DNA from: Desulfosarcina sp. | GTDB taxonomy: Bacteria; Desulfobacterota; Desulfobacteria; Desulfobacterales; Desulfosarcinaceae | Assembly (NCBI GenBank): GCA_018224455.1 | Contig: JAGTUY010000311.1 | Span: 1-7,876, forward strand | Reading direction: 5' to 3' | DNA: 7,876 bases | Part shown: in pieces, positions 1 to 6,595 of the stretch | How the letters are laid out: every line of letters begins with the position of its first letter | Numbering within the stretch: position 1 is the first letter of the stretch | Made by a program: the position numbers and the translations under genes | The notes under the pieces: generated by a model | What the model saw: the letters and a program-made list of their open reading frames with translations, nothing else | The model's database searches: none | What the model was told of the DNA's origin: nothing

Positions 1-1368
1 CAGTATGACGCATTGGTAATCGGCTCCGGCACCGCCGGCCAAACCGCCGCCTACGAACTGAATCGCCACGGCCTGACCGTGGGAATGGTGGAGCACAGCC
101 GGCGGCCCGGGGGGACCTGCGCGCTCAGCGGCTGCCAGGCCAAAAAATGGTTCTACGAAGGTGTCGAGACCGTGGCCCGATCCCGCCATCTTTCCGGTAT
201 CGGGATCACCTCCGCAGCCGTTGCCAGCTGGCGTGATCTGCGTGACGCCAAAAACCGGTTTACGTCGCGGGTGCCTGACAATACGGTCAACGGACTGAAA
301 CAAGCCGGCATCGATTTGATAGGGGGCCGTGCCCGATTCATGGACCGGCAGTCCATCTGCGTGGACCATCAGCAACTGTCGGCCCGCTTTATCGTTGTGG
401 CCACCGGTGCGGTTCCCATGCAATTGCCCATGGACGGCGCGCAGCATATGGTCACCAGTAGTGAATTTTTGGAGTTGGACCGGCTGCCCCGCCGAATCCT
501 TTTCATCGGGGGGGGCTTTATCTCCTTCGAGTTCGCCCATTTTGCCGTCCGGCTGGGGCCAACGGATACCCGCTGCACGATTCTGGAGGTGGGCCCCCGC
601 CCACTCGGGCCTTTTGACGGGGAGATGGTTGGCCTGCTGACGGAAGCATCCGCGCCGGAAGGCATCGAGACTCTCTGCGATGTGAATATCACCGCGATCG
701 AAAAGACCGGTGACGCCTTCAGGGTCACGACCAAAGATGGCCGCCGCTTTGACGCCGATCTCGTGGTCCATGGCGCCGGCCGGACGCCGGACCTGTCGGG
801 CCTTGATCTGGAAAAGGCGGGGATCGAATCGACACGGCGAGGTATCACCGTCAACCAGAAAATGGTCACGACGAATGCTCACGTTTACGCCGTGGGCGAC
901 TGCGCCGCCACCATCCAGTTAGCCCGGGTGGCGGACGCCGAGGCGCAGGTGGCGGCCGCCGGCATTGTCAGCCGCCATAGGGGCGATCAAAATGAAGATC
1001 GCATGGACTACACAGCCGTGCCGTCGGTGCTGTTCACCTATCCCCAGTACGGGATGGTGGGTGCCACGGAAGAGGCGCTTGAGGAAGCGGGCGTGGTCTA
1101 TAAAAAAAGTGTCGGCAAAAACCTCACCTGGCCAACTTACAAGCGCGTGGGGATGAAATCGGCGGCTTATAAGGTGTTGGCGGACGAGAAGGGGCAGCTG
1201 TTGGGGGCCCATGTTCTGTCGGACAACGCCGCCGGGTTGATCAATACCTGCACCCTGGCCATGCACAACCGCATCCCCGTCGAAACGCTCTACCGCCAGA
1301 GCGTCATGACCCCTTATCCGTCCAGGGAGAGTGACATCATCTACATGCTCAAGCCCCTGATCGCCTGA
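1..1368 (+). CDS. FAD-dependent pyridine nucleotide-disulfide oxidoreductase (5' partial)
   Basis: Cytoplasmic flavoenzyme of the dihydrolipoamide dehydrogenase / glutathione reductase / mercuric reductase family, which moves electrons between NAD(P)H, FAD and a cysteine pair. The frame is open from base 1 and encodes QYDALVIGSGTAG. A TTG at 13 falls inside this first beta strand, so the true start lies a few codons before the window. Counting from the first visible codon (455 residues): FAD motif GSGTAG at 8-13; redox pair C40-x4-C45 in GGTCALSGC; ATG motif around 135; NAD(P) motif GGGFIS at 170-175, with E196 after the second strand favouring NADH (inference); second FAD motif VYAVGDC at 295-301; dimerisation domain from about 338. 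The usual C-terminal HPTxxE is YPSRES (Tyr439), so the His/Glu dyad is absent. There is no N-terminal metal-binding domain in view and no C-terminal Cys pair, so mercuric reductase is not supported. Physiological substrate unknown. Confidence 0.92.
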   Translation, partial: QYDALVIGSGTAGQTAAYELNRHGLTVGMVEHSRRPGGTCALSGCQAKKWFYEGVETVARSRHLSGIGITSAAVASWRDLRDAKNRFTSRVPDNTVNGLKQAGIDLIGGRARFMDRQSICVDHQQLSARFIVVATGAVPMQLPMDGAQHMVTSSEFLELDRLPRRILFIGGGFISFEFAHFAVRLGPTDTRCTILEVGPRPLGPFDGEMVGLLTEASAPEGIETLCDVNITAIEKTGDAFRVTTKDGRRFDADLVVHGAGRTPDLSGLDLEKAGIESTRRGITVNQKMVTTNAHVYAVGDCAATIQLARVADAEAQVAAAGIVSRHRGDQNEDRMDYTAVPSVLFTYPQYGMVGATEEALEEAGVVYKKSVGKNLTWPTYKRVGMKSAAYKVLADEKGQLLGAHVLSDNAAGLINTCTLAMHNRIPVETLYRQSVMTPYPSRESDIIYMLKPLIA

Positions 1369-1398
1369 CCCGATCCGTGATGGCGGGGTCGGTTTTTT
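1365..1398 (+). terminator. Intrinsic terminator of the oxidoreductase gene
   Basis: CTGACCC (1365-1371) pairs with GGGTCGG (1386-1392), a 7-bp stem with one G-T pair and a 14-nt loop, followed directly by six T (1393-1398). The left arm includes the TGA stop of the oxidoreductase. The minus strand has no T run after the hairpin, so it serves only the plus strand. Confidence 0.7.
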
Positions 1399-1441
1399 CC
1401 CGGTGCGAAATAATCGGTCCGTTTGTCAAGGCGCAGGGGTT

Positions 1442-1825
1442 TCAGCTGCGCCGGATCATTTCACGGATCACATCGGCCAGTCGCAACCCGACAGCCTGTT
1501 CCTTGGGAAGAAAAGCGTCCGCTCTGTCCCGCAGTCCGGCCGCCTGGGCGGCCATAGCGTCATGGCCGGCCAGCACCACCAGGCGCATATCCCCTGCCGC
1601 ACCGTCGATGGCGTCGATCAACTGGACGACCTGCTCCTGCGGAAACCCGATATCCAGAAAAACAACATCTATCTGTTGATTGCTTAAGATGACCTCCGCC
1701 TGGCCGGTATTATCTGCTTCGATGACGTCCACCGGGGTTTCGTTGGTCTGGATGGTCACTTTCAGTTTTCGCCGGAAGATCGGTGACGGATCGACGATCA
1801 GCACCGTTTTTCGGTTCAGCAGCAT
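1442..1825 (-). CDS. Stand-alone CheY-like response regulator receiver domain
   Basis: A 127-residue single-domain receiver with no output domain. Family role: accepting a phosphoryl group from a histidine kinase and signalling by protein contact. Visible landmarks are VLIVDPSP at 8-15 (acidic D12), the phosphoacceptor strand VVFLDIGFP with D58, and FLPK at 105-108 with the conserved Lys K108. Two usually conserved positions differ: the second acidic residue of the Mg2+ pocket is P13, and the Thr/Ser after strand 4 appears to be A86 in RLVVLAGHD. Phosphorylation chemistry may therefore be weakened or altered (inference). The ATG at 1823-1825 is preceded on the minus strand by AGGAGG (complement of 1830-1835), 4 nt away. 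The gene has its own promoter and is convergent with the oxidoreductase, with 73 bp between the stops. No kinase is in the window, so its partner is unknown. Confidence 0.88.
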   Translation of the reverse strand: MLLNRKTVLIVDPSPIFRRKLKVTIQTNETPVDVIEADNTGQAEVILSNQQIDVVFLDIGFPQEQVVQLIDAIDGAAGDMRLVVLAGHDAMAAQAAGLRDRADAFLPKEQAVGLRLADVIREMIRRS

Positions 1826-1848
1826 AGGCCCTCCTGATTGATAGTCCG

Positions 1849-1877
1849 ATTTTAAATCAGCCTATCTCAACCGGCAA
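1849..1877 (-). promoter_or_regulatory. Putative sigma70-type promoter of the receiver gene
   Basis: On the minus strand TTGCCG (complement of 1872-1877, 4/6 to consensus) and TAAAAT (complement of 1849-1854, 5/6) are separated by 17 nt. The predicted transcription start near 1842 leaves a leader of about 17 nt holding the ribosome site. This suggests the receiver is transcribed independently of the UbiB gene upstream. Confidence 0.5.
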
Positions 1878-1941
1878 GCCAATGGCAATGGGCAATTGAC
1901 GGATATTAAAGCGGCCGTTTTTTAGATCCAGTCAAATAAGG

Positions 1942-3645
1942 CTAGAGTTTACCCGAGCGCACAATCGAAAAAACCAGCCACAGGCCCAGGAACGTGGCAA
2001 TCAAATAGCCGGAGAATCCCAGCACATCGGTGACGGAAAGGGTCTGTACACCGAAAAAGTCGACCTCGAAGAGCAGTACTTTGCTGGTGGAGTTGAGAAT
2101 CAGGGAGGCGGCGATCAGCGAAGCGGCGATCACCAGACCCAGGGTGAGTCGGTTGATGCCTTTTTCGAACTTTCTGGATGTGTCTTCAAGGCCGGTGTGG
2201 GCGATCTCGAATTTGGGTGTTTCCGTGGCCAGACGTTTGATCAGACCGTGGGCCAGGTGGGGCATCTGGCGCAGATAGCCGCCGAACAGCTTTGTGTCCC
2301 GGCCCACATTTTTGAAGACTTTGTGGGCTTCGTAGCCCTGCTGCAACAACTTCTTGGCGTAGGGCCGGGTCACCTCCAGCAAACTGGCCTCGGAGCCCAG
2401 GATCTTGCCCAGGGCTTCGGTCTGGATGAAGGTCTTGAAAAGCAATAGCAGGTTGCGGGGCAGTCGGATGCGGTACTTGTATACCAGCCGCATGGTCTGG
2501 TAGTAGACATCCTTGACCGAAATGGTCTTCAGTGAACGCCCGTAAAAGGGCTCGGCCATGTCCTTGAGGTCCATGCGGAAGCTGTTCAGATCCATGGTCC
2601 GGGGATCCAGCAGGCCGGCGGCCTCGAAGGCCTCCATAACCATGTCGTAGTCGTGCTCGGCAAAACCCAGAAACAGATGGGCGATCTGCATCATGGTCTC
2701 TTCGTCCAGGTAGCCGACGATGCCGAAATCCACCAGGCTCACCCGGCCGTCGTGCATGACGAGGGTGTTGCCCGGGTGGGGGTCGGCGTGAAAGATGCCG
2801 GCGGCCATAAGTTGGCGGGAAAAAGACCGCAAGCCGATCATGGCCACGTCCTGGGGGTCGATGCCGTGGCGCCGGATTTCGTCGACGCGATCCATCTTGA
2901 TCCCATCGATGTGCTCCATCACCAGCACCGACTTGGCCGTGAAGTCCCAATACACCTTGGGAATATATATCTCATCGATATCCTTGAAGCTGCGGGTGAA
3001 GCGCTCGATGTTGCCGGCCTCGATGAGCATGTCCAGTTCGCGGAAAATGGTGCGTTCAAACTCCTTGACCAGGTTGACTGCGCCGACGATGCGGCCCAGA
3101 TCGAAGCGTCGTTCGAACCGGGCGGCGAAGTAGTACATGAGCTGAATGTCTTTGCGGATGCGCTTTTCGATTCCCGGCCGGATCACCTTGACGGCCACCT
3201 TCTCACCGGTTTTCAAATGCGCGCTGTGCACCTGGGCCACGGACGCGGCGGCCATGGCCGTCTGATCAATGCTTTTGAACAGCTGATCCGGCGGTTGTCC
3301 CAGCTCGGCCTCGATCAGCCGGCGGATGCCCTCGAAAGGCACCGGCGGGACCTGATCCTGCAGTTTGGAAAATTCATCGATATATTCCGGGGGAAAGAGG
3401 TCGCCGCGCGTGCTCATGAGCTGGCCCAGCTTGATGAAGCTGGGTCCCAGTTCCTCCAGGGTGCGACGAATGCGCACCGGATCGGGGAGGCCGGTTTTGA
3501 TCTTGCTGCCGGTTCGCCCCCTCAGTCGATCGGCGACTTCACCCATGCCGTGTTTGATAAGCACGCGCGAGATCAGGCCGAAATGGCGAATGCCGCTGAT
3601 GCGGCTGCTGGAAAAGGGAAACGGCATCGGGTTACCTATTGGCAA
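1942..3645 (-). CDS. UbiB/ABC1/ADCK-family atypical protein kinase-like membrane protein
   Basis: A 567-residue member of the UbiB family (bacterial UbiB, yeast Coq8, human ADCK), ATP-binding kinase-like proteins linked to isoprenoid-quinone biosynthesis or lipid homeostasis. Visible family marks: KxGQ motif K72-L-G-Q75; alanine-rich nucleotide loop AAAS at 132-135; lysine K153 in VAVKVIRPG; ExD-type element ELD at 203-205; catalytic-loop-like HADPHPGN at 286-293; DFG at 307-309. Two C-terminal hydrophobic segments, about 500-518 and 540-562, would anchor it in the inner membrane. All kinase-like motifs are intact. The most upstream possible start is TTG at 3645, preceded directly by an in-frame TGA and by AGGA 4 nt away. 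ATG at 3627 (codon 7), with AGGT upstream, is an equally reasonable start. It lies 38 bp after the zinc-ribbon gene and is probably co-transcribed with it. If the host is a menaquinone-using anaerobe, a classic ubiquinone role is unlikely (inference), so no symbol is given. Confidence 0.93.
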   Translation of the reverse strand: MPIGNPMPFPFSSSRISGIRHFGLISRVLIKHGMGEVADRLRGRTGSKIKTGLPDPVRIRRTLEELGPSFIKLGQLMSTRGDLFPPEYIDEFSKLQDQVPPVPFEGIRRLIEAELGQPPDQLFKSIDQTAMAAASVAQVHSAHLKTGEKVAVKVIRPGIEKRIRKDIQLMYYFAARFERRFDLGRIVGAVNLVKEFERTIFRELDMLIEAGNIERFTRSFKDIDEIYIPKVYWDFTAKSVLVMEHIDGIKMDRVDEIRRHGIDPQDVAMIGLRSFSRQLMAAGIFHADPHPGNTLVMHDGRVSLVDFGIVGYLDEETMMQIAHLFLGFAEHDYDMVMEAFEAAGLLDPRTMDLNSFRMDLKDMAEPFYGRSLKTISVKDVYYQTMRLVYKYRIRLPRNLLLLFKTFIQTEALGKILGSEASLLEVTRPYAKKLLQQGYEAHKVFKNVGRDTKLFGGYLRQMPHLAHGLIKRLATETPKFEIAHTGLEDTSRKFEKGINRLTLGLVIAASLIAASLILNSTSKVLLFEVDFFGVQTLSVTDVLGFSGYLIATFLGLWLVFSIVRSGKL

Positions 3646-3683
3646 TCATTCCTGTAATAATGTTGATTGGCGATGTTGAAAAA

Positions 3684-3929
3684 TCAATCCTTTTGATCTG
3701 CCGTGTCATTCACCGGCGTCCATTTTTGGGAAATTTTCTTCAGCATGTAATCGTCGGCCACGTAGCTCTCAACCAGGCCGCAGTCCGCGCACACATAGTT
3801 GTCCAGGGCGGCCATGGCCGTCAGGCTGATGGGAATGGAGTTGCTGCCGAAGGGCCCGCTTTTCAGGGGAAGGTCTTCGGCCGAATAGATATTGACTGAC
3901 CCGCATTTGGGGCATTTGCCCTGCTTCAT
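3684..3929 (-). CDS. Small zinc-ribbon protein of unknown function
   Basis: An 81-residue soluble protein with two CxxC knuckles, C6-P-K-C9 and C47-A-D-C50, each followed by Gly as in zinc ribbons. The 37-residue insert between them carries LPLKSGPFGSNSIPISL. There is no signal peptide or membrane segment, and the C-terminal tail is charged. Similar short proteins are usually annotated as hypothetical; I do not recognise a named family and assign no function. The ATG at 3927-3929 has a strong ribosome site, GGGAGGA on the minus strand (complement of 3936-3942), 6 nt away. It is the first gene of a probable two-gene operon with the UbiB-type kinase 38 bp downstream. That pairing suggests a related role, for example redox or metal sensing or protein binding, but this is only inference from position. 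Confidence 0.8.
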   Translation of the reverse strand: MKQGKCPKCGSVNIYSAEDLPLKSGPFGSNSIPISLTAMAALDNYVCADCGLVESYVADDYMLKKISQKWTPVNDTADQKD

Positions 3930-3985
3930 GGTGGTTCCTCCCTTGTTGATCGTGGCTGGTTTTTCCGTGGATGGTTGCTCCCGGA

Positions 3986-4014
3986 GTTATGACGCAAACC
4001 GAAGTCGGTGTCAA
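3986..4014 (-). promoter_or_regulatory. Putative sigma70-type promoter of the zinc-ribbon/UbiB operon
   Basis: On the minus strand a perfect TTGACA (complement of 4009-4014) is followed after 17 nt by CATAAC (complement of 3986-3991, 4/6 to consensus). The predicted start near 3979 gives a leader of about 50 nt with the ribosome site in place. The -10 box lacks the usual final T, so strength is uncertain. Confidence 0.45.
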
Positions 4015-4189
4015 CGCACTTCACCGCGAAGGCAAGGCGGCGCCAGTTGGCTGGCGGAGGTGAGGGAATACCAGCGCAAACACCCGGCAAGGGAAGTCAA
4101 AATAACCGCAGACCACCTGGCATCCGGGATCTGACGAAGGTTCGACGATCCACTGACGGACACTGCGCTTTCCGTCGACGCCGGGCACC

Positions 4190-4218
4190 TTGCAAAAGCC
4201 CGTGGGTTCCGGTACAAG
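4190..4218 (+). promoter_or_regulatory. Weak candidate promoter of the EamA transporter
   Basis: TTGCAA (4190-4195) and TACAAG (4213-4218) are 17 nt apart, each matching sigma70 consensus at 4/6 positions. Transcription from about 4225 would put the inverted repeat at 4268-4292 in the leader. The match is weak and could be chance. Confidence 0.25.
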
Positions 4219-4267
4219 GTCGTGATTCTTAGCGAGTGTCGCCAGACGGCGTCCCTCATCCCGTTTT

Positions 4268-4292
4268 GAGCGCTAACCCCAGGTTAGCGCTC
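4268..4292. repeat. Perfect 11-bp inverted repeat in the transporter leader
   Basis: GAGCGCTAACC (4268-4278) and GGTTAGCGCTC (4282-4292) are exact reverse complements separated by CCA. The element ends 33 bp before the ATG at 4326. It is not followed by a T run on either strand, so it is not a standard intrinsic terminator. It could be an operator for a dimeric regulator, a leader hairpin or a dispersed palindromic repeat; the sequence alone does not decide. Confidence 0.85.
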
Positions 4293-4325
4293 GCTATCGG
4301 GGTTCAACGGAGACCGGCAGCACGC

Positions 4326-5213
4326 ATGCAAGCAAGCCCTAAATCCAATCTTCCCGCGTTGCTCATGGTGGCCGTGGCACCCATGTGCTGGGCAGGCAAT
4401 ATCGTGCTGGCCAAGGGCGTGGCCGAGTTGATTCCCCCGGTTTCACTGGCCTTCTGGCGATGGATGGTGGCCTTTATGGTTCTTTTGCCCCTGACCTGGC
4501 CCTACGTCAAACGCGACTGGAAAACGGCCCTGGCCGGGTGGAAAATATTGGGGCTGCTCGCCCTGTTCGGGGTCACCATTTTCAACACCCTGCTTTACAC
4601 GGCCATGCACACCACGACGGCCATCAACGGTGCCCTGATCCAGACCACCATGCCGGCGGTCATCATTGTTATTTCCCTGATTCTATATGGAGAGCGGGTC
4701 TCCGGGATTCAGGCTGCCGGGGTGATGCTATGCGTCGTCGGTGCCGGGGTCGTGGTGCTCAAGGGCCGCTGGCAGGCATTGATAGACCTGGCCCTGGCAC
4801 AGGGAGACCTGCTGATGATTGTAGCGGTGGTCCTTTATGCACTCTACTCGGCCCTCTTGCCCAAACGGCCGAACATGCATCCCATGAGCTTTCTGACCTA
4901 TACCTTCGGTCTCGGGTGCCTGGGGCTGCTGCCGCTCTACCTGTGGGAAATATCGGCCGTGGGGACATTCACACTGACCCCCGGCGTGGCCGGCAGCATC
5001 GCCTATGTGGCCCTTTTTCCATCCATCGTGGCCTATTTTTGCTGGAACCGCGGGGTGGCCGTCATCGGCGCCAACCGCACCGGCTTGTTCATCAACCTGA
5101 TCCCCGTCTTTGCAGCCATCCTGGCCATCATTTTCCTGGGAGAATCCCTGAAGCCCTTTCACATGGCGGGCATGGCGCTGATCCTGGCTGGCTTTGTGAT
5201 GTTCAACCGGTAA
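4326..5213 (+). CDS. EamA/DMT-superfamily transporter (10 predicted helices)
   Basis: A 295-residue inner-membrane protein of the drug/metabolite transporter superfamily, whose members typically export amino acids, metabolites or drugs; the substrate cannot be read from sequence. It is almost wholly hydrophobic and shows the internal duplication of two EamA units, about residues 11-145 and 157-293. Each ends in the family's GE-containing element before a terminal helix: GERVSGIQAAG around 122-132 and LGESLKPFHMAG around 271-282. FWRW at 43-46 is typical of the second helix. The frame extends up to a GTG at 4236, but those 30 codons are not transporter-like and run through the inverted repeat. 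ATG at 4326 gives the normal family length. Its ribosome site is poor: GGAGA lies 12 nt upstream. The 3' end overlaps the convergent MalY-type gene by 11 bp. Confidence 0.9.
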   Translation: MQASPKSNLPALLMVAVAPMCWAGNIVLAKGVAELIPPVSLAFWRWMVAFMVLLPLTWPYVKRDWKTALAGWKILGLLALFGVTIFNTLLYTAMHTTTAINGALIQTTMPAVIIVISLILYGERVSGIQAAGVMLCVVGAGVVVLKGRWQALIDLALAQGDLLMIVAVVLYALYSALLPKRPNMHPMSFLTYTFGLGCLGLLPLYLWEISAVGTFTLTPGVAGSIAYVALFPSIVAYFCWNRGVAVIGANRTGLFINLIPVFAAILAIIFLGESLKPFHMAGMALILAGFVMFNR

Positions 5214-6414
5214 CCGCCCGCCGGATACGCGCCAGGGCGTCCTGCAGAATCGACCGCGGGCAGGCGATGTTGATTCGCTCGAATCCGTCACCTTCGGGCC
5301 CGAAGATAAACCCTTCGTCCATAAAAACCCGCGCTTTTCCGAGCATCAGGTGCTTGAGCGCCCACTTGTCCAGCCCCAGTCCCCGGCAGTCCAGCCACAC
5401 CAGGTAGGTCCCTTCGGGTCGGATGACCCGGATGTCTGGGACATGCTCGTCGATGAAGCCCTGAAGATAGTCCAGGTTGCCTTCGATATACGCCATCACC
5501 TGCTCCAGCCATGGCTCCCCTTCCCGGTAAGCGGTCTCGCAGGCCAGCACACCGAATGGAGACGCCCACTTGCCCATGCCGCAACTGTTGAGGGTCTGCT
5601 GGAGGCGGTGTCTCAACCGGTCGTTGGGGATGATGATGTTGGAGGTGTGCAGGCCGGCCAGGTTGAAGGTTTTGCTGGGAGCCGTGCAGACCACCGTGTT
5701 GTGGGCCATCGCTTCGCTGATGGCGGCAAAAGGCGTGAAGGTGACGCCCCTGTAAATCAGGTCGGCGTGGATCTCGTCGGCAACCACCAGCACCCGGTGC
5801 TTCAGGCAGATCTCTCCGACGCGGATCAGTTCTTCACGGGTCCACACCCGGCCCACCGGGTTGTGCGGGCTGCACAGGATATAGAGCGTGGTCGCCGGAT
5901 CTGCCGCTTTGTTTTCGAAGTCGTCGAAATCCATTTCGTAGCGGTCCCGGTCAAGGATCAGGCTGCTGGAAAGAATCTCGGCGCCGTTGTTTTCAATGGC
6001 ATTGAAAAAAGGATAGTAGACCGGCTGCTGAACCAGCACCTTCTCACCCGGTTGGGTGAACGACCGCACGAGAAAATTGACCGCCGGCACCACCCCTGGG
6101 GTGGAGACGATCCAGCCCGGTTCGATCGCCCAGCCATGGCGACGTTTCATCCAATCCACAACGGCTCGGTCGTGGGCTGCCGTCCGGATCGTGTAGCCGT
6201 AAATGCCGTGTTGCGCGCGCCGGACCAAGGCATCCACCACCGGCTGGGGAGCAGGAAAATCCATGTCCGCCACCCACAGGGGCAGGACCCGGTCTTCACC
6301 GTAGTAGTCGTCGGTGGCATGCCATCGCGACGGGTTGCCGGGATCCTGGATGACGCCCCATTTGGCGGATTGGGTGTCTTTGCGGTTGATCTCGCGGTCA
6401 AAATCGTATTGCAT
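5203..6414 (-). CDS. MalY/PatB-type PLP-dependent C-S lyase / aminotransferase
   Basis: A 403-residue fold-type I PLP enzyme of the MalY/PatB group, whose members cleave cystathionine or cysteine C-S bonds (beta-elimination) in the cytoplasm. Residue landmarks from ATG 6414: LPLWVADMDF at 45-54, equivalent to the MalY N-terminal DMDF segment; GIYGY at 70-74; cofactor-binding N185 in SPHNPVGR; D213 in VADEIHADL, which contacts the PLP pyridine nitrogen; Schiff-base lysine K248 in APSKTFNLAG; and the probable carboxylate-binding R380 in FERINIACPRS. All key residues are intact. The frame runs up to TTG 6510, but the extra 32 codons have no family counterpart and overlap a likely promoter. ATG 6414 has AGAGGA 10 nt upstream and begins where MalY begins. 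Cystathionine beta-lyase, cysteine desulfhydrase and a general aminotransferase all remain possible. The neighbouring EamA transporter might handle a related amino acid (inference). Confidence 0.9.
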   Translation of the reverse strand: MQYDFDREINRKDTQSAKWGVIQDPGNPSRWHATDDYYGEDRVLPLWVADMDFPAPQPVVDALVRRAQHGIYGYTIRTAAHDRAVVDWMKRRHGWAIEPGWIVSTPGVVPAVNFLVRSFTQPGEKVLVQQPVYYPFFNAIENNGAEILSSSLILDRDRYEMDFDDFENKAADPATTLYILCSPHNPVGRVWTREELIRVGEICLKHRVLVVADEIHADLIYRGVTFTPFAAISEAMAHNTVVCTAPSKTFNLAGLHTSNIIIPNDRLRHRLQQTLNSCGMGKWASPFGVLACETAYREGEPWLEQVMAYIEGNLDYLQGFIDEHVPDIRVIRPEGTYLVWLDCRGLGLDKWALKHLMLGKARVFMDEGFIFGPEGDGFERINIACPRSILQDALARIRRAVTG

Positions 6415-6424
6415 GGCGATGGTT

Positions 6425-6430
6425 TCCTCT
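6425..6430 (-). promoter_or_regulatory. Ribosome binding site that fixes the MalY-type start
   Basis: On the minus strand AGAGGA (complement of 6425-6430) lies 10 nt before ATG 6414. It supports this start over the longer TTG frame beginning at 6510. Confidence 0.6.
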
Positions 6431-6482
6431 TGTGACTGGTCATGTGACGGTAGACAGCTGACAGGAGGTCTCATAGCACCCG

Positions 6483-6510
6483 ATAATTGAGACGTCGATT
6501 GTTTTTTCAA
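6483..6510 (-). promoter_or_regulatory. Putative sigma70-type promoter of the MalY-type gene
   Basis: On the minus strand TTGAAA (complement of 6505-6510, 5/6) and AATTAT (complement of 6483-6488, 4/6) are 16 nt apart. The predicted start near 6476 gives a leader of about 60 nt. The -35 box coincides with the TTG that would otherwise be read as the first codon of a 435-residue protein. Confidence 0.35.
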
Positions 6511-6579
6511 GGCTGATGGTTTATTTCAAAACGTTGTACCCTGGAGTCCTCGAACCCTTTATTCACATCTGGAAGCCGA

Positions 6580-6595
6580 TGGAAATTGGCTTGCC
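6580..6595 (+). promoter_or_regulatory. Candidate sigma54 (-24/-12) promoter before the CoA-transferase gene
   Basis: TGGAAA, then five bases TTGGC, then TTGCC gives the GG-N10-GC spacing of RpoN promoters and matches the TGG and TTGC cores of TGGCAC-N5-TTGCA. The CAC of the -24 box is AAA, so the match is partial. The predicted start near 6606 leaves about 15 nt to ATG 6621 and keeps its ribosome site. No enhancer-binding regulator is encoded in the window. Confidence 0.3.

Larger units (their letters stand above)
3930..4325. other. Divergent intergenic region, no gene recognised
   Basis: These 396 bp separate the zinc-ribbon gene (-) from the transporter gene (+). They hold the two candidate promoters, a 6-bp hairpin (CGCCAG/CTGGCG, 4041-4056) and the perfect 11-bp inverted repeat at 4268-4292. 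Short open frames exist on both strands between about 4010 and 4260, including a roughly 80-codon minus-strand frame. None has a start with a convincing ribosome site, recognisable motifs or an evident relative. I treat the middle as non-coding, possibly a decayed gene or intergenic repeat. Confidence 0.5.

Noticed and set aside
1..1368. Assignment of the oxidoreductase as mercuric reductase (MerA).
   Set aside because: The Tyr at the C-terminal active site fits, but the C-terminal Cys pair is missing and no mer genes are nearby.
1879..1897. Three imperfect copies of a CAATGG-like unit, and a palindromic GCGGCCG patch near 1911, between the receiver and UbiB genes.
   Set aside because: Units are too short and inexact to call a repeat, and the palindrome has no loop, so it cannot act as a terminator hairpin.
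2653..3657. A 334-codon plus-strand frame opposite the UbiB-type kinase gene.
   Set aside because: Its translation is His/Asp/Val-rich shadow sequence of the complementary strand, whereas the minus-strand frame carries every UbiB-family motif.
4011..4259. Open frames of about 74-82 codons on both strands in the intergenic region, including a minus-strand frame without a good start.
   Set aside because: No ribosome site, no recognisable motif and competing frames of similar length on both strands; low-complexity Arg/Pro-rich translations are expected in G+C-rich non-coding DNA.
5350..6435. A 361-codon plus-strand frame opposite the MalY-type gene.
   Set aside because: It is an antisense shadow; the minus strand encodes a complete PLP enzyme with intact catalytic residues.
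6415..6510. A 32-residue N-terminal extension of the MalY-type protein.
   Set aside because: It has no family counterpart, begins at a TTG that overlaps a likely -35 box, and a better-placed ATG with a ribosome site exists at 6414.
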